DNA of 64,000 bases. Origin: an uncultured Prevotellaceae bacterium (GTDB taxonomy: Bacteria > Bacteroidota > Bacteroidia > Bacteroidales > Bacteroidaceae). Positions 7,568-15,975 of this stretch are shown here, in pieces (the stretch's first letter is position 1; each line of letters begins with the position of its first letter). The DNA lies in contig OMXX01000021.1 in the NCBI GenBank assembly GCA_900315105.1, positions 1-64,000 of the forward strand. Direction: 5' to 3'. Below the pieces are notes generated by a model. That model ran no database searches and was not told where the DNA came from. It saw nothing but the letters and a program-made list of their open reading frames with translations. Both the position numbers and the translations under genes were made by a program.

Positions 7568-7578
7568 CTAAACATCAT

Positions 7579-7601
7579 AAAATTGAAAATAATTCAATTT
7601 T
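7579..7601. promoter_or_regulatory. Palindromic operator candidate upstream of BREX
   Basis: Perfect 9-bp arms AAAATTGAA and TTCAATTTT are separated by AATAA. The dyad lies 35 bp upstream of the -33 element of the XRE/BREX promoter, so it is a reasonable binding site for the XRE regulator encoded by the first gene. It is also AT-rich enough to occur by chance or to be a hairpin ending the Bro-N remnant. Confidence 0.4.
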
Positions 7602-7635
7602 TGACGTTATAATTTATTATTTTACACTTTATTGA

Positions 7636-7665
7636 TTGCGAAATGAATTATTTTCTGTATCTTTG
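7636..7665 (+). promoter_or_regulatory. BREX operon promoter
   Basis: TTG (7636-7638), a 19-bp spacer and TATCTTTG (7658-7665) match the Bacteroidetes -33/-7 consensus. Transcription would start near 7672, giving a leader of about 15 nt to the ATG at 7687. This excludes the longer reading frame that begins at 7636. Confidence 0.7.
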
Positions 7666-7686
7666 TACCCAATAAAAACGATTAAA

Positions 7687-7914
7687 ATGGTAGAGAATAG
7701 AGATTTGAATCGTATTAAGGTAATGCTGGCAGAAAAGAAACGTACCAACAAATGGCTGGCAGAACAACTTGGAGTTAATGCTGCAACAGTCAGCAAATGG
7801 TGTACAAATTCTTCCCAACCGTCATTGGACATGTTGGGCAAAATAGCTGAAGCCTTAAAAGTGGATTATACAGAACTTGTAAGAATTAAGCGTATTCATG
7901 GCGAGGAAGAATAG
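7687..7914 (+). CDS. XRE-family regulator heading the BREX operon
   Basis: This is a 75-residue Cro/CI-type HTH protein. The HTH runs over residues 18-40 (KWLAEQLGVNAATVSKWCTN), followed by SQPSLDMLGKIAEALKV. It is strikingly like the XRE protein at 55047-55253 in island 2: both read LNRIKVxLAEKxxTNKWLAEQLG and end in ELVR. It overlaps brxA by 17 nt, so it belongs to the BREX transcript. It probably represses that transcript, since BREX expression is often held down by a dedicated regulator. The start at 7687 is set by the promoter. Confidence 0.85.
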   Translation: MVENRDLNRIKVMLAEKKRTNKWLAEQLGVNAATVSKWCTNSSQPSLDMLGKIAEALKVDYTELVRIKRIHGEEE

Positions 7915-8626
7915 CGGAAAATATGATTCTGGAGTCAACATTATGGGTAGCGTTCCAGACTACAATGTGATGCTTGACTACATCAGTGATACTTATGGTA
8001 TCACAGAAGGAAGTACTGGTGCCTTTGAGTTTAGGACAGAGAAGTCTTTACATCGGTTCATTTCTGCCATTGAGTCTTGCGTTCTTAAGTTCAAGAGTGA
8101 CATTCACAGGAAATTGTTCTTTGATGCTTTAGCCAATAAGGATTTCTCTTTACAGGAAAGATTAGTTATCCTTTTCTGGCAGTTGACTTATTCCAATCTT
8201 CTCTTTGCCAAAATTACGGCTGATGTGTTCATGAAGGCTGTCTATGCCGGAAGGATCACTATTACAGCAGAAGAAATAACAAGTTTTCTCCGCTACATAA
8301 AAGAAACAGAGAAGGGAGAATTAGATTGGAGCGAAGATACCATTAAGATTTCTGGAAGCAAGTATCTCACCATTATGAAGAAGCTAGGTCTTGCGGATGG
8401 GGCTATTAAGAAGAGTATAGTTCACCCGGTCATTACAAATAACCTCTTTGTTTATTTCATTCGCTTCATCCAAGCTGTATCAGATGACAAAACTCTGCAC
8501 AATCCTTTCATCATCTTCTCGTTCAATGAAGAGCAGAATCTGATTAGCCGATTGAAGCGGATAGAAAACATTCCATATTGGGATGTGTCACAAATTGGAA
8601 ACGAAATAACGATAGACTTGAAATAA
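7898..8626 (+). CDS. BrxA (DUF1819)
   Basis: First structural BREX gene. BrxA is a small helical DNA-binding protein of unknown precise role in BREX phage exclusion. The 242-residue length fits, as do the early KYDSGVNIMGSVPDYNVMLDYI (residues 8-29, compare the SAGL...L pattern of DUF1819) and the all-helical composition. Identification also rests on its place before a DUF1788 gene. The start overlaps the regulator by 17 nt and the stop is 1 nt from brxB, consistent with translational coupling. Confidence 0.85.
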   Translation: MARKNSGKYDSGVNIMGSVPDYNVMLDYISDTYGITEGSTGAFEFRTEKSLHRFISAIESCVLKFKSDIHRKLFFDALANKDFSLQERLVILFWQLTYSNLLFAKITADVFMKAVYAGRITITAEEITSFLRYIKETEKGELDWSEDTIKISGSKYLTIMKKLGLADGAIKKSIVHPVITNNLFVYFIRFIQAVSDDKTLHNPFIIFSFNEEQNLISRLKRIENIPYWDVSQIGNEITIDLK

Positions 8627-8627
8627 T

Positions 8628-9179
8628 ATGGCATCTACTTACATACAAGAGCATAACCGATTGTTCGGCGATCTAACTGCTGCGCTTGGGCGTGACCTTG
8701 CCCATTTATCTTCTGATGCGAATGGGGGAAGGAGTATCTTATTCGTATATCCTCCTGTCGATGAAGAAAAGTATATAGAAGAGGCGAAACGCAGATATAC
8801 TGAGGGGTATGAGTTTATAGACCTTCGCCAATTGTTCGTTGAATTTGTCGATTCAAAGGGACTTGATAAGTTCAAGCGTCAGTTCAAGAACATGGGTACA
8901 GAGGTGTTCGTTAGTCAGAACTACACAGAGGGAACGTTTTACAGCTTCCTTATGCAACGAATTGTCAATGCGGCAGAAAGAGGCGTTTCTCCAATCTTGA
9001 TTCATACAGGAGTTATCTATAAAATGGGATTCTCCAACCAGAACATTATGGAAGATCATAATGTGATGAAGTTCCAGAAGCCGCTGGTATTTTTCTATCC
9101 TGCAGTATTAAGAAATGAAACGATATTTTTTCTCGACCAACAGCCAGCCTCCAAGTATCGCTGTGTGGTAGTCATATAA
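8628..9179 (+). CDS. BrxB (DUF1788)
   Basis: This 183-residue protein shows the DUF1788 pattern: IQEHNRLFGDLTAAL near the N-terminus, ILFVYPPVDEEKYIEEAKRRY, FIDLRQLFVEFVD and a C-terminal KPLVFFYPAVLRNETIFFLDQQPASKYR. BrxB is a core BREX component needed for phage restriction and interacts with other Brx proteins in studied systems. It lies between brxA (1-nt gap) and brxC (19-nt gap). Confidence 0.9.
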   Translation: MASTYIQEHNRLFGDLTAALGRDLAHLSSDANGGRSILFVYPPVDEEKYIEEAKRRYTEGYEFIDLRQLFVEFVDSKGLDKFKRQFKNMGTEVFVSQNYTEGTFYSFLMQRIVNAAERGVSPILIHTGVIYKMGFSNQNIMEDHNVMKFQKPLVFFYPAVLRNETIFFLDQQPASKYRCVVVI

Positions 9180-9198
9180 CTTTGATAAATTTACGATT

Positions 9199-12100
9199 AT
9201 GACAAAGATAAAAGATATACTTTCTATACGTCTTGAAGATGATATCAAGAGTGTGATTGATCTCAACCAGCAGGATGATCAAAGTATCATCGACGAGTTA
9301 GATGGTTTCATTTTGACCGAGAGTTTGGCTAAGCATTTGGCCGACTTTTGCGACTTCTTTACCTCCAACACTGCACAGCCTGGTCTATGGCTAAGCGGCT
9401 TTTATGGTTCGGGTAAGTCTTATTTCTCCAAGATGATAGGTTTCCTCTTGAAGAATCCCACTATTAAGGGAACGTCTATACGTGAACGATTTAAAAACAA
9501 ACTGATTGGTTTGCCGAATGCAGGTCTTCTCCAGAACAGCATTAACGAATTGGGACGAACAGAGAATCATGTTGTCCTATTTGATGCTGCCAAGACAACG
9601 GGTAATCACGGCATCAGTTATATGATGATGGGAGCGTTCCTCAAATCCCTAAATCTTAATGACGACTGGGTGGGTATCATCGAGTTCAACCTGCTTATGA
9701 GCGGGCGTTACCAGGCATTCTGCGACAAAGTGCAGCAAAAGTTTGGCGAGTCATGGCTAAAGCGTCGCAAAAACATGGATGAGGTCTATGACACGCTGGA
9801 AGATACCATGCTCGACGGATTCTGTTCTGAGAGTGCATACGATGAAATGCGTGATGCAGCCAAACTGCGTATTCAGGACTATGATGCTGCGAAGCTCCAA
9901 GATGACTTGAATCGCTATCTTGAAAAGAATCCAGACATCCGTATTGTCTTTATGATAGACGAAGTAAGTGAGGCAATTGCACAGCAAAAGATAAATATTC
10001 TGGACCTTGAAGGTATGGCAGAGGCTATCGCTGCTCTCGGTCGTAAAGTGTGGACTATCGCTATCGCACAGCTGCAACTTGATGATGTGATTAATGGTAC
10101 AAATTTGAATCGCAGTTTGTTGACAAAGATTATCGATCGTTTTAAGAAGCGTATTCCTATTGCCGCTGAAGAGGTTGACATGATTATCCGCAAACGACTT
10201 CTTGCTAAAACAGCAGAAGGTGATGACCTCTTGCAGAATTATTACAACAAGAAGAGTGGTCAGATTTCCGATATTACCAATATTATCGGAACTGGTCTCA
10301 ATAAGACCACAAATGCACAGACGTACGCTGACTACTATCCTTTTTACGAGCATCAGTTTAAGATGCTTCAATACTTCCTGTTTGGAACACAGAAACTGGT
10401 CAAGACGCAGGTCGGAACCCGTGGTATGCTGATTTCAGCCTTCGACGTATTGAAGAAAGAAGCTCTTTCAGACAGAGACCTCCATACTCATGTCAATGCC
10501 TCACAACTTTGCCGTCAGGCAGAGGAAGCTGTAGCTGAGTCGCTGCGCATTCGTTACGATCAGGCAGATGAGCATCTAAAAGGTATGGACCTGCGCTTTG
10601 TTGTGGGGCACGACATGCTTCAAACCATTCATTTCCTGACTGAATCTGGAGCAAAGACAACTGCTGAGAATATCAGTCGCGCATATGTGAACTGCCCTGA
10701 CGATTATTTTACCGTTCTTGATGAAGTAAAGAAAGCGTGTAAGAAACTGGCTGATGACGAGATTCTCATCCTTTCGGGTGACGAGTATCGAATCACCAGC
10801 GAAACGCAGCAGCGCATCTTTGAGATGATGAACAATTATGATGGTATTGCCTCATATCGTATCAAAGGTGAGATTACCAAACAAGTTAAACAGATGGCAC
10901 TTGTTCGTGGGGCACAGAACATAGCGATTGACGGCATGAACATTGGTTTTTCCGTACAATCAGATAGTGGTGAAACATTCTCCACGGGTAGCGACCAAGG
11001 AATGAAGGTCGTTTTCCATGACATTCTTAGCGTAAAGCCCTCCCTGAATGAGTATGTTGACCATATCAAGGAAGAAACTCAATCACAGAAAAATGTTATC
11101 AGTATCATTCCTTCCGCTGATAATGCCTCAGAGATACAGGCTATAGTTGAAAGCATTTTGCGCATCAACTACATCATGGAAGTGCCGAACCTGACACCAG
11201 AAGAGAAGAAGGTGGTAGATGAGATCGCTAGTTCCTTGGAGGCTAAAACTGCACAACTTGAACAGTCTGTCATCAAGTCATATACGAGTGGTGTACTTGT
11301 CTATCTTTACAACACTAGCATCTTGACAGCTCAGAATGCTGCTACGCTTATCAAGGAGGCTGAACAGAAAATGTATGGCAATATCTATACCAAGCGTCTG
11401 GGTGGATCTTTGAAGGACAGCATTGCGCTTCAACTATTGAAGGTAAACCAAAATCAGCTTCAGAATGCCATCGGGCAGCTTCCTGATTTCCTTTTCTTCG
11501 ATACCAGTGGTCAATTTATTGGAGACCAGTTGCCTGTTATTACAGAGATTATGGCTCAGACTGCTGCTTACAAGAATGGTGCTGACCTTGAACGAGACCT
11601 CGCCGCCGCTCCTACAGGATATAGCTTTGGTACGGTTTTCTCTACCTTGGCAGCTTTGTTCCGTGCAAGTAAGGTCATCATCAAGTACAACAATCATGAA
11701 TACCATTCTTGGCAACAGGATGGCGCAAAAGAACCATTTGCCAATAGCCGCAACTTCCAACGCGCTTCGTTCAAAGCCATCACTATGAGTCTTTCTTACA
11801 ACGAGAAACGCGATATTGTTGATACGTTGAAGGATTGTCGATATAAGGAACTGACTGGTGGCAACCTCAGTTACAACATGAATGACTTTGAGCTTGTTGC
11901 AGCCATCCAATCACTCGCTATTACAGAGATTCATAAAGTCAACGACAGAATTTGTAACGATGATGAGCGTGAGCGCATCTTCCGTCGCTCTCTTGCTGCC
12001 AAGGATGTACTTCGTCAATACGCAGGAACAGTTACTGAGTATAATTACTTCAATACAGCTCGAACGTTTCTCGGGGACAACGAGAATGAAGAGTTCTGTA

Positions 12101-12837
12101 AGGCTGTTGAAAAGATTGAAGCCGACATTCATTTCATCGACAACAACATGCGTGAGATTGGATATCAGAAGGAATACTTCAATGATGTGAAGAATGAACT
12201 GGAGTTCGTTGATACACCGATGCAGCAGTTCGACCAGATTCACGATACCTATCTGCAGTTGCTTGACAGCGACCCTGTTCGCAACTATCAGCAGATGAAA
12301 CAGGAGTACCAGAAGGTCAAGGATCTCTACTGCCAGAATATGGAACATCAGGCAGAACTAATGATTAACGGTTATGGCGACCTGCTTAATCGTATTGATG
12401 CGGTCAAAAACGAGGCTGACAAATACCCGAAAGGGTGGAATATACGTCTCTATTATAAGATTAGAGAGAAGGAAGATGTATGCAAAAAATACATCATTTC
12501 GAAAATCCAATTGAAGGACTACGATATTCGATGCTCCAGATGTCATCTTCAGCTTCGCGACATCGTTAGTGCAATAAAAATGTTGCGTCAGTTACTTGTT
12601 GATGTGGATGTAATGGAAACGGAAATCTGTAGCACGGATCCAGCTCCGCAACCACAGCCTGATACCCCAAATCCACAGCCGCAACCACAACCTAAGCCCC
12701 AGCCTAAGGAGAGAAAGTTGCGTAGCCAGTTGCCATCGGGTCAGCTCAGCGTTGCTCAATACAAGCAGTGGTTGAAACAGCAGTTGGCTATGGTCAACCT
12801 ATTTGATATAAACGACATTCTTAAATTCGACGAATAA
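9199..12837 (+). CDS. BrxC (DUF499-like AAA ATPase)
   Basis: This 1212-residue P-loop ATPase is the large core BREX protein. The Walker A is GFYGSGKS (residues 67-74) and a Walker B-like IRIVFMIDEVSEAI lies near residue 250. The opening KDILSIRLEDDIKSVIDLNQQDD is typical of BrxC. A Pro/Gln linker (QPQPDTPNPQPQPQPKPQP, about residues 1149-1170) precedes a short C-terminal helix domain (SVAQYKQWLKQQL). In studied systems BrxC is required for both methylation and exclusion. Family members are about 1,200 residues, so this looks full length. Confidence 0.93.
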   Translation: MTKIKDILSIRLEDDIKSVIDLNQQDDQSIIDELDGFILTESLAKHLADFCDFFTSNTAQPGLWLSGFYGSGKSYFSKMIGFLLKNPTIKGTSIRERFKNKLIGLPNAGLLQNSINELGRTENHVVLFDAAKTTGNHGISYMMMGAFLKSLNLNDDWVGIIEFNLLMSGRYQAFCDKVQQKFGESWLKRRKNMDEVYDTLEDTMLDGFCSESAYDEMRDAAKLRIQDYDAAKLQDDLNRYLEKNPDIRIVFMIDEVSEAIAQQKINILDLEGMAEAIAALGRKVWTIAIAQLQLDDVINGTNLNRSLLTKIIDRFKKRIPIAAEEVDMIIRKRLLAKTAEGDDLLQNYYNKKSGQISDITNIIGTGLNKTTNAQTYADYYPFYEHQFKMLQYFLFGTQKLVKTQVGTRGMLISAFDVLKKEALSDRDLHTHVNASQLCRQAEEAVAESLRIRYDQADEHLKGMDLRFVVGHDMLQTIHFLTESGAKTTAENISRAYVNCPDDYFTVLDEVKKACKKLADDEILILSGDEYRITSETQQRIFEMMNNYDGIASYRIKGEITKQVKQMALVRGAQNIAIDGMNIGFSVQSDSGETFSTGSDQGMKVVFHDILSVKPSLNEYVDHIKEETQSQKNVISIIPSADNASEIQAIVESILRINYIMEVPNLTPEEKKVVDEIASSLEAKTAQLEQSVIKSYTSGVLVYLYNTSILTAQNAATLIKEAEQKMYGNIYTKRLGGSLKDSIALQLLKVNQNQLQNAIGQLPDFLFFDTSGQFIGDQLPVITEIMAQTAAYKNGADLERDLAAAPTGYSFGTVFSTLAALFRASKVIIKYNNHEYHSWQQDGAKEPFANSRNFQRASFKAITMSLSYNEKRDIVDTLKDCRYKELTGGNLSYNMNDFELVAAIQSLAITEIHKVNDRICNDDERERIFRRSLAAKDVLRQYAGTVTEYNYFNTARTFLGDNENEEFCKAVEKIEADIHFIDNNMREIGYQKEYFNDVKNELEFVDTPMQQFDQIHDTYLQLLDSDPVRNYQQMKQEYQKVKDLYCQNMEHQAELMINGYGDLLNRIDAVKNEADKYPKGWNIRLYYKIREKEDVCKKYIISKIQLKDYDIRCSRCHLQLRDIVSAIKMLRQLLVDVDVMETEICSTDPAPQPQPDTPNPQPQPQPKPQPKERKLRSQLPSGQLSVAQYKQWLKQQLAMVNLFDINDILKFDE

Positions 12838-12847
12838 AAAGGGAATT

Positions 12848-13978
12848 ATGGAAGATTATATATATGATCAGATTAAAGAAGAAATCGATATAGAACCTGA
12901 GGACAATAGCATAGAAGATATTCAGGGACCATTTGACCCCAATGCTATAGATGTAGATATATCGGTTATGAATTTAGGTTCTCTCTTGGAGCAACTTGAA
13001 TATAACGAAATTGATTTGCGACCAGAGTTCCAACGTTCGAGCGATGTCTGGTCACCAGTCAAAAAAAGTCGCCTGATTGAATCAGTTCTATTAGGCCTCC
13101 CTTTACCATCATTTTATTTTAGTGAAGACCCGGAAACCAACAAACTTCTTGTAGTTGATGGACTTCAACGTCTTTGTGCGTTCACAGATTTCTGCATCAC
13201 AAAGAAGCTCAAGCTAAAAGGAATGCAATTCTTAACGGGATTAGAAGGATGGACGTATGACCAATTAGATCGAACACAGATTCGAAGGATAAAAAGTCTA
13301 AAAGTAACTCTTAATACATTACGCAAGAATACCCCTCAAAGAGTAAAGCTTGTGATATTTCAACGTGTTAACACCGCAGGAGTTCCATTGACGGCACAAG
13401 AGATGCGCAATGCGTTATACCCCAAGAAGGCTACAGATCTATTGAAAAGTATGGTAAAGTTGGATTCATTCTGTAAGGTTACCGGTGGAAAAATACCTTC
13501 AAAACGAATGACTGATTGTGACTTCGCTAACCGTTTTGTCGCATTCTATCTTTACAGAAAAGACTATGATGGTAATCTTGACGAATTCATGGGTGATGCT
13601 TTGGAGAAGGTTAATAAAATGCAACAACAAGAAATAGATTCCATCTTAAGATCCTTTGATAGGTCAATGCAAATCTGTTACAAACTTTTTGGGAATACAG
13701 CATTTAAACGGCCAGACCCGCAAAAGCCAAATAGTTTTTTAAAAACAAACAAGGCTATTTTTGAGGTCTTAAGTGTTTCTATAGCTCATCTGACTGATAA
13801 CGAACAAAATATACTTGTTCAAAAGAGAAATCAATTCCAGAACGATATATATTCTTTGTTCAAGGATGAAACTTTCATCAAATCAATCACCTCGGGTACG
13901 GCTAAGATCCCTCAGGTCGAGTATCGTCATACAAAAGTTCAGCAACTTATTAAACAAGTAATTAGCTATGATAACTAA
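12848..13978 (+). CDS. DUF262-domain protein embedded in BREX
   Basis: The N-terminal domain has LRPEFQRSSDVWSPVKKSRLIES and VVDGLQRLCAF (about residue 102), the DUF262 (ParB/Srx-fold, GmrSD-like) signature, with DGLQR in place of the more common DGQQR. IFQRVNTAGVPLTAQEMRNAL is the second conserved block. DUF262 proteins include nucleotide-driven nucleases such as GmrS. I see no DUF1524 HNH nuclease domain in its 376 residues, so only the sensing/NTPase half is present. It starts 10 nt after brxC and overlaps the next gene by 11 nt. Confidence 0.85.
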   Translation: MEDYIYDQIKEEIDIEPEDNSIEDIQGPFDPNAIDVDISVMNLGSLLEQLEYNEIDLRPEFQRSSDVWSPVKKSRLIESVLLGLPLPSFYFSEDPETNKLLVVDGLQRLCAFTDFCITKKLKLKGMQFLTGLEGWTYDQLDRTQIRRIKSLKVTLNTLRKNTPQRVKLVIFQRVNTAGVPLTAQEMRNALYPKKATDLLKSMVKLDSFCKVTGGKIPSKRMTDCDFANRFVAFYLYRKDYDGNLDEFMGDALEKVNKMQQQEIDSILRSFDRSMQICYKLFGNTAFKRPDPQKPNSFLKTNKAIFEVLSVSIAHLTDNEQNILVQKRNQFQNDIYSLFKDETFIKSITSGTAKIPQVEYRHTKVQQLIKQVISYDN

Positions 13979-15086
13979 TTTGATATTAAAGGATTTTAAG
14001 ATTCATAACAATCTTAATATTCAGTTGGGTAGTATTACATTACTCACAGGTCAAAATGGTATGGGTAAGTCATCGGTCATACAGTCGCTGCTATTACTCA
14101 GACAGTCATACACAGGAATCACTCCATTAGCCGGACTAAATTTAAAAGGAGATTTGGCAGACTTAGGTATCGCCAATGATGTTGAATGTCATTCTTGTTC
14201 TGACGGGGTATTAAACATCCAATTGGAAGATGATTCGGAAACTTTGAATTTCGAGTTCTCTTATGTAGATACGGATAGTTATGAAACATATCTGCCTGCA
14301 ATTAATGTTGAGAATCAGAATAAAGATTTATCGAAATGCTCTCTGTTTACTTCTAATTTTCAGTATATAAGTGCATTTCGATATGGTCCACAGAAAGGAT
14401 ATGAAAGAGATACAAATGTGGTTCAGCATCACAACCAGATTTCAAAAATTAACGGTCAATGTGAATATGCAATACATTTTTTGAATCATTTCGGAAATAA
14501 GATACATTGTATTCCTGAGTTGCTGTACGATAAAGAAAACAATGATCTCTTATCAACACAGGTTCAATTGTGGATGCAACAAGTGTCGCCCCGCATAAAT
14601 ATCAATATTGAGCCTAATGGAAATGACTTCAAACTAAATTATAAATTCAGTAGAGAAGGGAACACAATGACGGAACCGATGTCAGCAGTAAATGTTGGTT
14701 ATGGTATATCTTACGTTCTGCCAATTATTATTGCTGTTCTAAGTGCCTCTCCTGGTGCAATTCTTCTTATAGAAAACCCTGAAGCGCATATTCATCCTCG
14801 CGCCCAGGCTGAACTCATGAAATTGCTTATGAAAGCTGCGAAGGCAGGAATACAGATTATCATAGAAACACATAGTGATCATATTATGAATGGTGCGTTG
14901 GTTGCTATTGTGAATGAGCCTGAGTATCTGCCATTGGTTAAAGCATATTACTTTGAACGTGATGAAAGTCAGCACACGTCTCAACCTTGCAAGTTGGAGA
15001 TACTTGAAGATGGTAGAGTTGCTAATCCTCCGAAAGGCTTCTTTGATCAAATAGACATTGATATGCGAACGATAATGGGTTTCTAA
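13968..15086 (+). CDS. DUF3696-type AAA ATPase embedded in BREX
   Basis: This 372-residue ABC-like ATPase has Walker A GQNGMGKSS (residues 29-37), the signature-like MSAVNVGYGISYVLPI, Walker B ILLIENPEAHIHPRAQ and the His-switch TIIETHSDH-type segment (IIIETHSDHIMNG). It ends EDGRVANPPKGFFDQIDID, which is the DUF3696 C-terminus. Such SMC/OLD-like ATPases often act as sensors that switch on a partner effector. The 11-nt overlap with the DUF262 gene and the 13-nt gap to the next gene suggest the three proteins work together. Confidence 0.85.
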   Translation: MITNLILKDFKIHNNLNIQLGSITLLTGQNGMGKSSVIQSLLLLRQSYTGITPLAGLNLKGDLADLGIANDVECHSCSDGVLNIQLEDDSETLNFEFSYVDTDSYETYLPAINVENQNKDLSKCSLFTSNFQYISAFRYGPQKGYERDTNVVQHHNQISKINGQCEYAIHFLNHFGNKIHCIPELLYDKENNDLLSTQVQLWMQQVSPRININIEPNGNDFKLNYKFSREGNTMTEPMSAVNVGYGISYVLPIIIAVLSASPGAILLIENPEAHIHPRAQAELMKLLMKAAKAGIQIIIETHSDHIMNGALVAIVNEPEYLPLVKAYYFERDESQHTSQPCKLEILEDGRVANPPKGFFDQIDIDMRTIMGF

Positions 15087-15099
15087 CTATTCGAATTAT

Positions 15100-15975
15100 A
15101 TGGCAGAAAATATTATAGCCTTGATGTTTCCTGAATATAATGATACAGGAAATCCGGTCACTTCAAAAGACTGGACAACTGATGAGTTATATGATGATAA
15201 GACGTTTGAGATACAGATAAAGGAAACTGGCATATTTATCGATTTCTTCAATGATGAGGAATGCAGTATGATTTATGATTCGATGAACATAAATGCATAC
15301 TTGTATGCTGTAAACGTACTTCCTGAATGCTATCCCTCAAGAGTAAGACAACTTAGATCAATATTCAAACAATATAGTTTGAAAGATTGGCGTAGAAATC
15401 GTGTGTCTTCTGAAGCTGAAGCATATAGCATTCACGATGAGACTGTCAAAAATGAAATCCGTACAGAAATAGCCTCAAGAATAGAATCAACATCAGCAGA
15501 TTCTTTTCTCATTGTTACAAATTTGTTTGGCGATAAGGGGTATATCTGGGAAATAAAAAATAAAGATTCCACTATCCCAGTAGACTCTCTCCCAATGTCA
15601 ATACCCCATGTGTTTGAATGGCTTTCCTATCATCATAAGCCACTGAGAGTATATGAATGGAATGAGAAACATGGAGAAAATGCTAAGGGCGCGCATCCTG
15701 ATAATAAAGGCGAAGAAGTCTCGGTTTTGGAATGTTCCAGAGAACATGCAGAAGAATTGTTGCCTAAAGCTATAGGACTGCCGAACTACGATACCCTGTA
15801 TTGTTATGATGTTTTTTTTAACAAATACATGGAATATAAGGCTGGATGTAAGTTTGATAGACTTCCAGAGAATGCCGTAGAAAGGAAATATCATTCATTC
15901 CACATCCATGATGAAAATCGTGTTCCCAAACGTGTCGCTAATAAAATACAAATGCTTAAAAAGTTAAGTAAATAA
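15100..15975 (+). CDS. Unassigned 291-aa protein paired with the BREX ATPase
   Basis: I cannot name a family. The N-terminal half is mixed alpha/beta. The C-terminal third has a run of evenly spaced conserved-looking residues: NEKHGENAKGAHPDNKGEEV, then AEELLPKAIG, LYCYDVFFNKYMEYK and a final YHSFHI. This kind of His/Lys-rich C-terminus is seen in small nuclease or RNase effectors, but that is inference only. It directly follows the DUF3696 ATPase and overlaps pglX by 1 nt (TAATG), so it is part of the operon and may be the effector of the embedded module. Confidence 0.7.
   Translation: MAENIIALMFPEYNDTGNPVTSKDWTTDELYDDKTFEIQIKETGIFIDFFNDEECSMIYDSMNINAYLYAVNVLPECYPSRVRQLRSIFKQYSLKDWRRNRVSSEAEAYSIHDETVKNEIRTEIASRIESTSADSFLIVTNLFGDKGYIWEIKNKDSTIPVDSLPMSIPHVFEWLSYHHKPLRVYEWNEKHGENAKGAHPDNKGEEVSVLECSREHAEELLPKAIGLPNYDTLYCYDVFFNKYMEYKAGCKFDRLPENAVERKYHSFHIHDENRVPKRVANKIQMLKKLSK

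Noticed and set aside
9757..10371. Long antisense frame inside brxC (and similar antisense frames elsewhere)
   Set aside because: It is a shadow of a well-supported gene on the other strand, with no promoter or recognisable domain.
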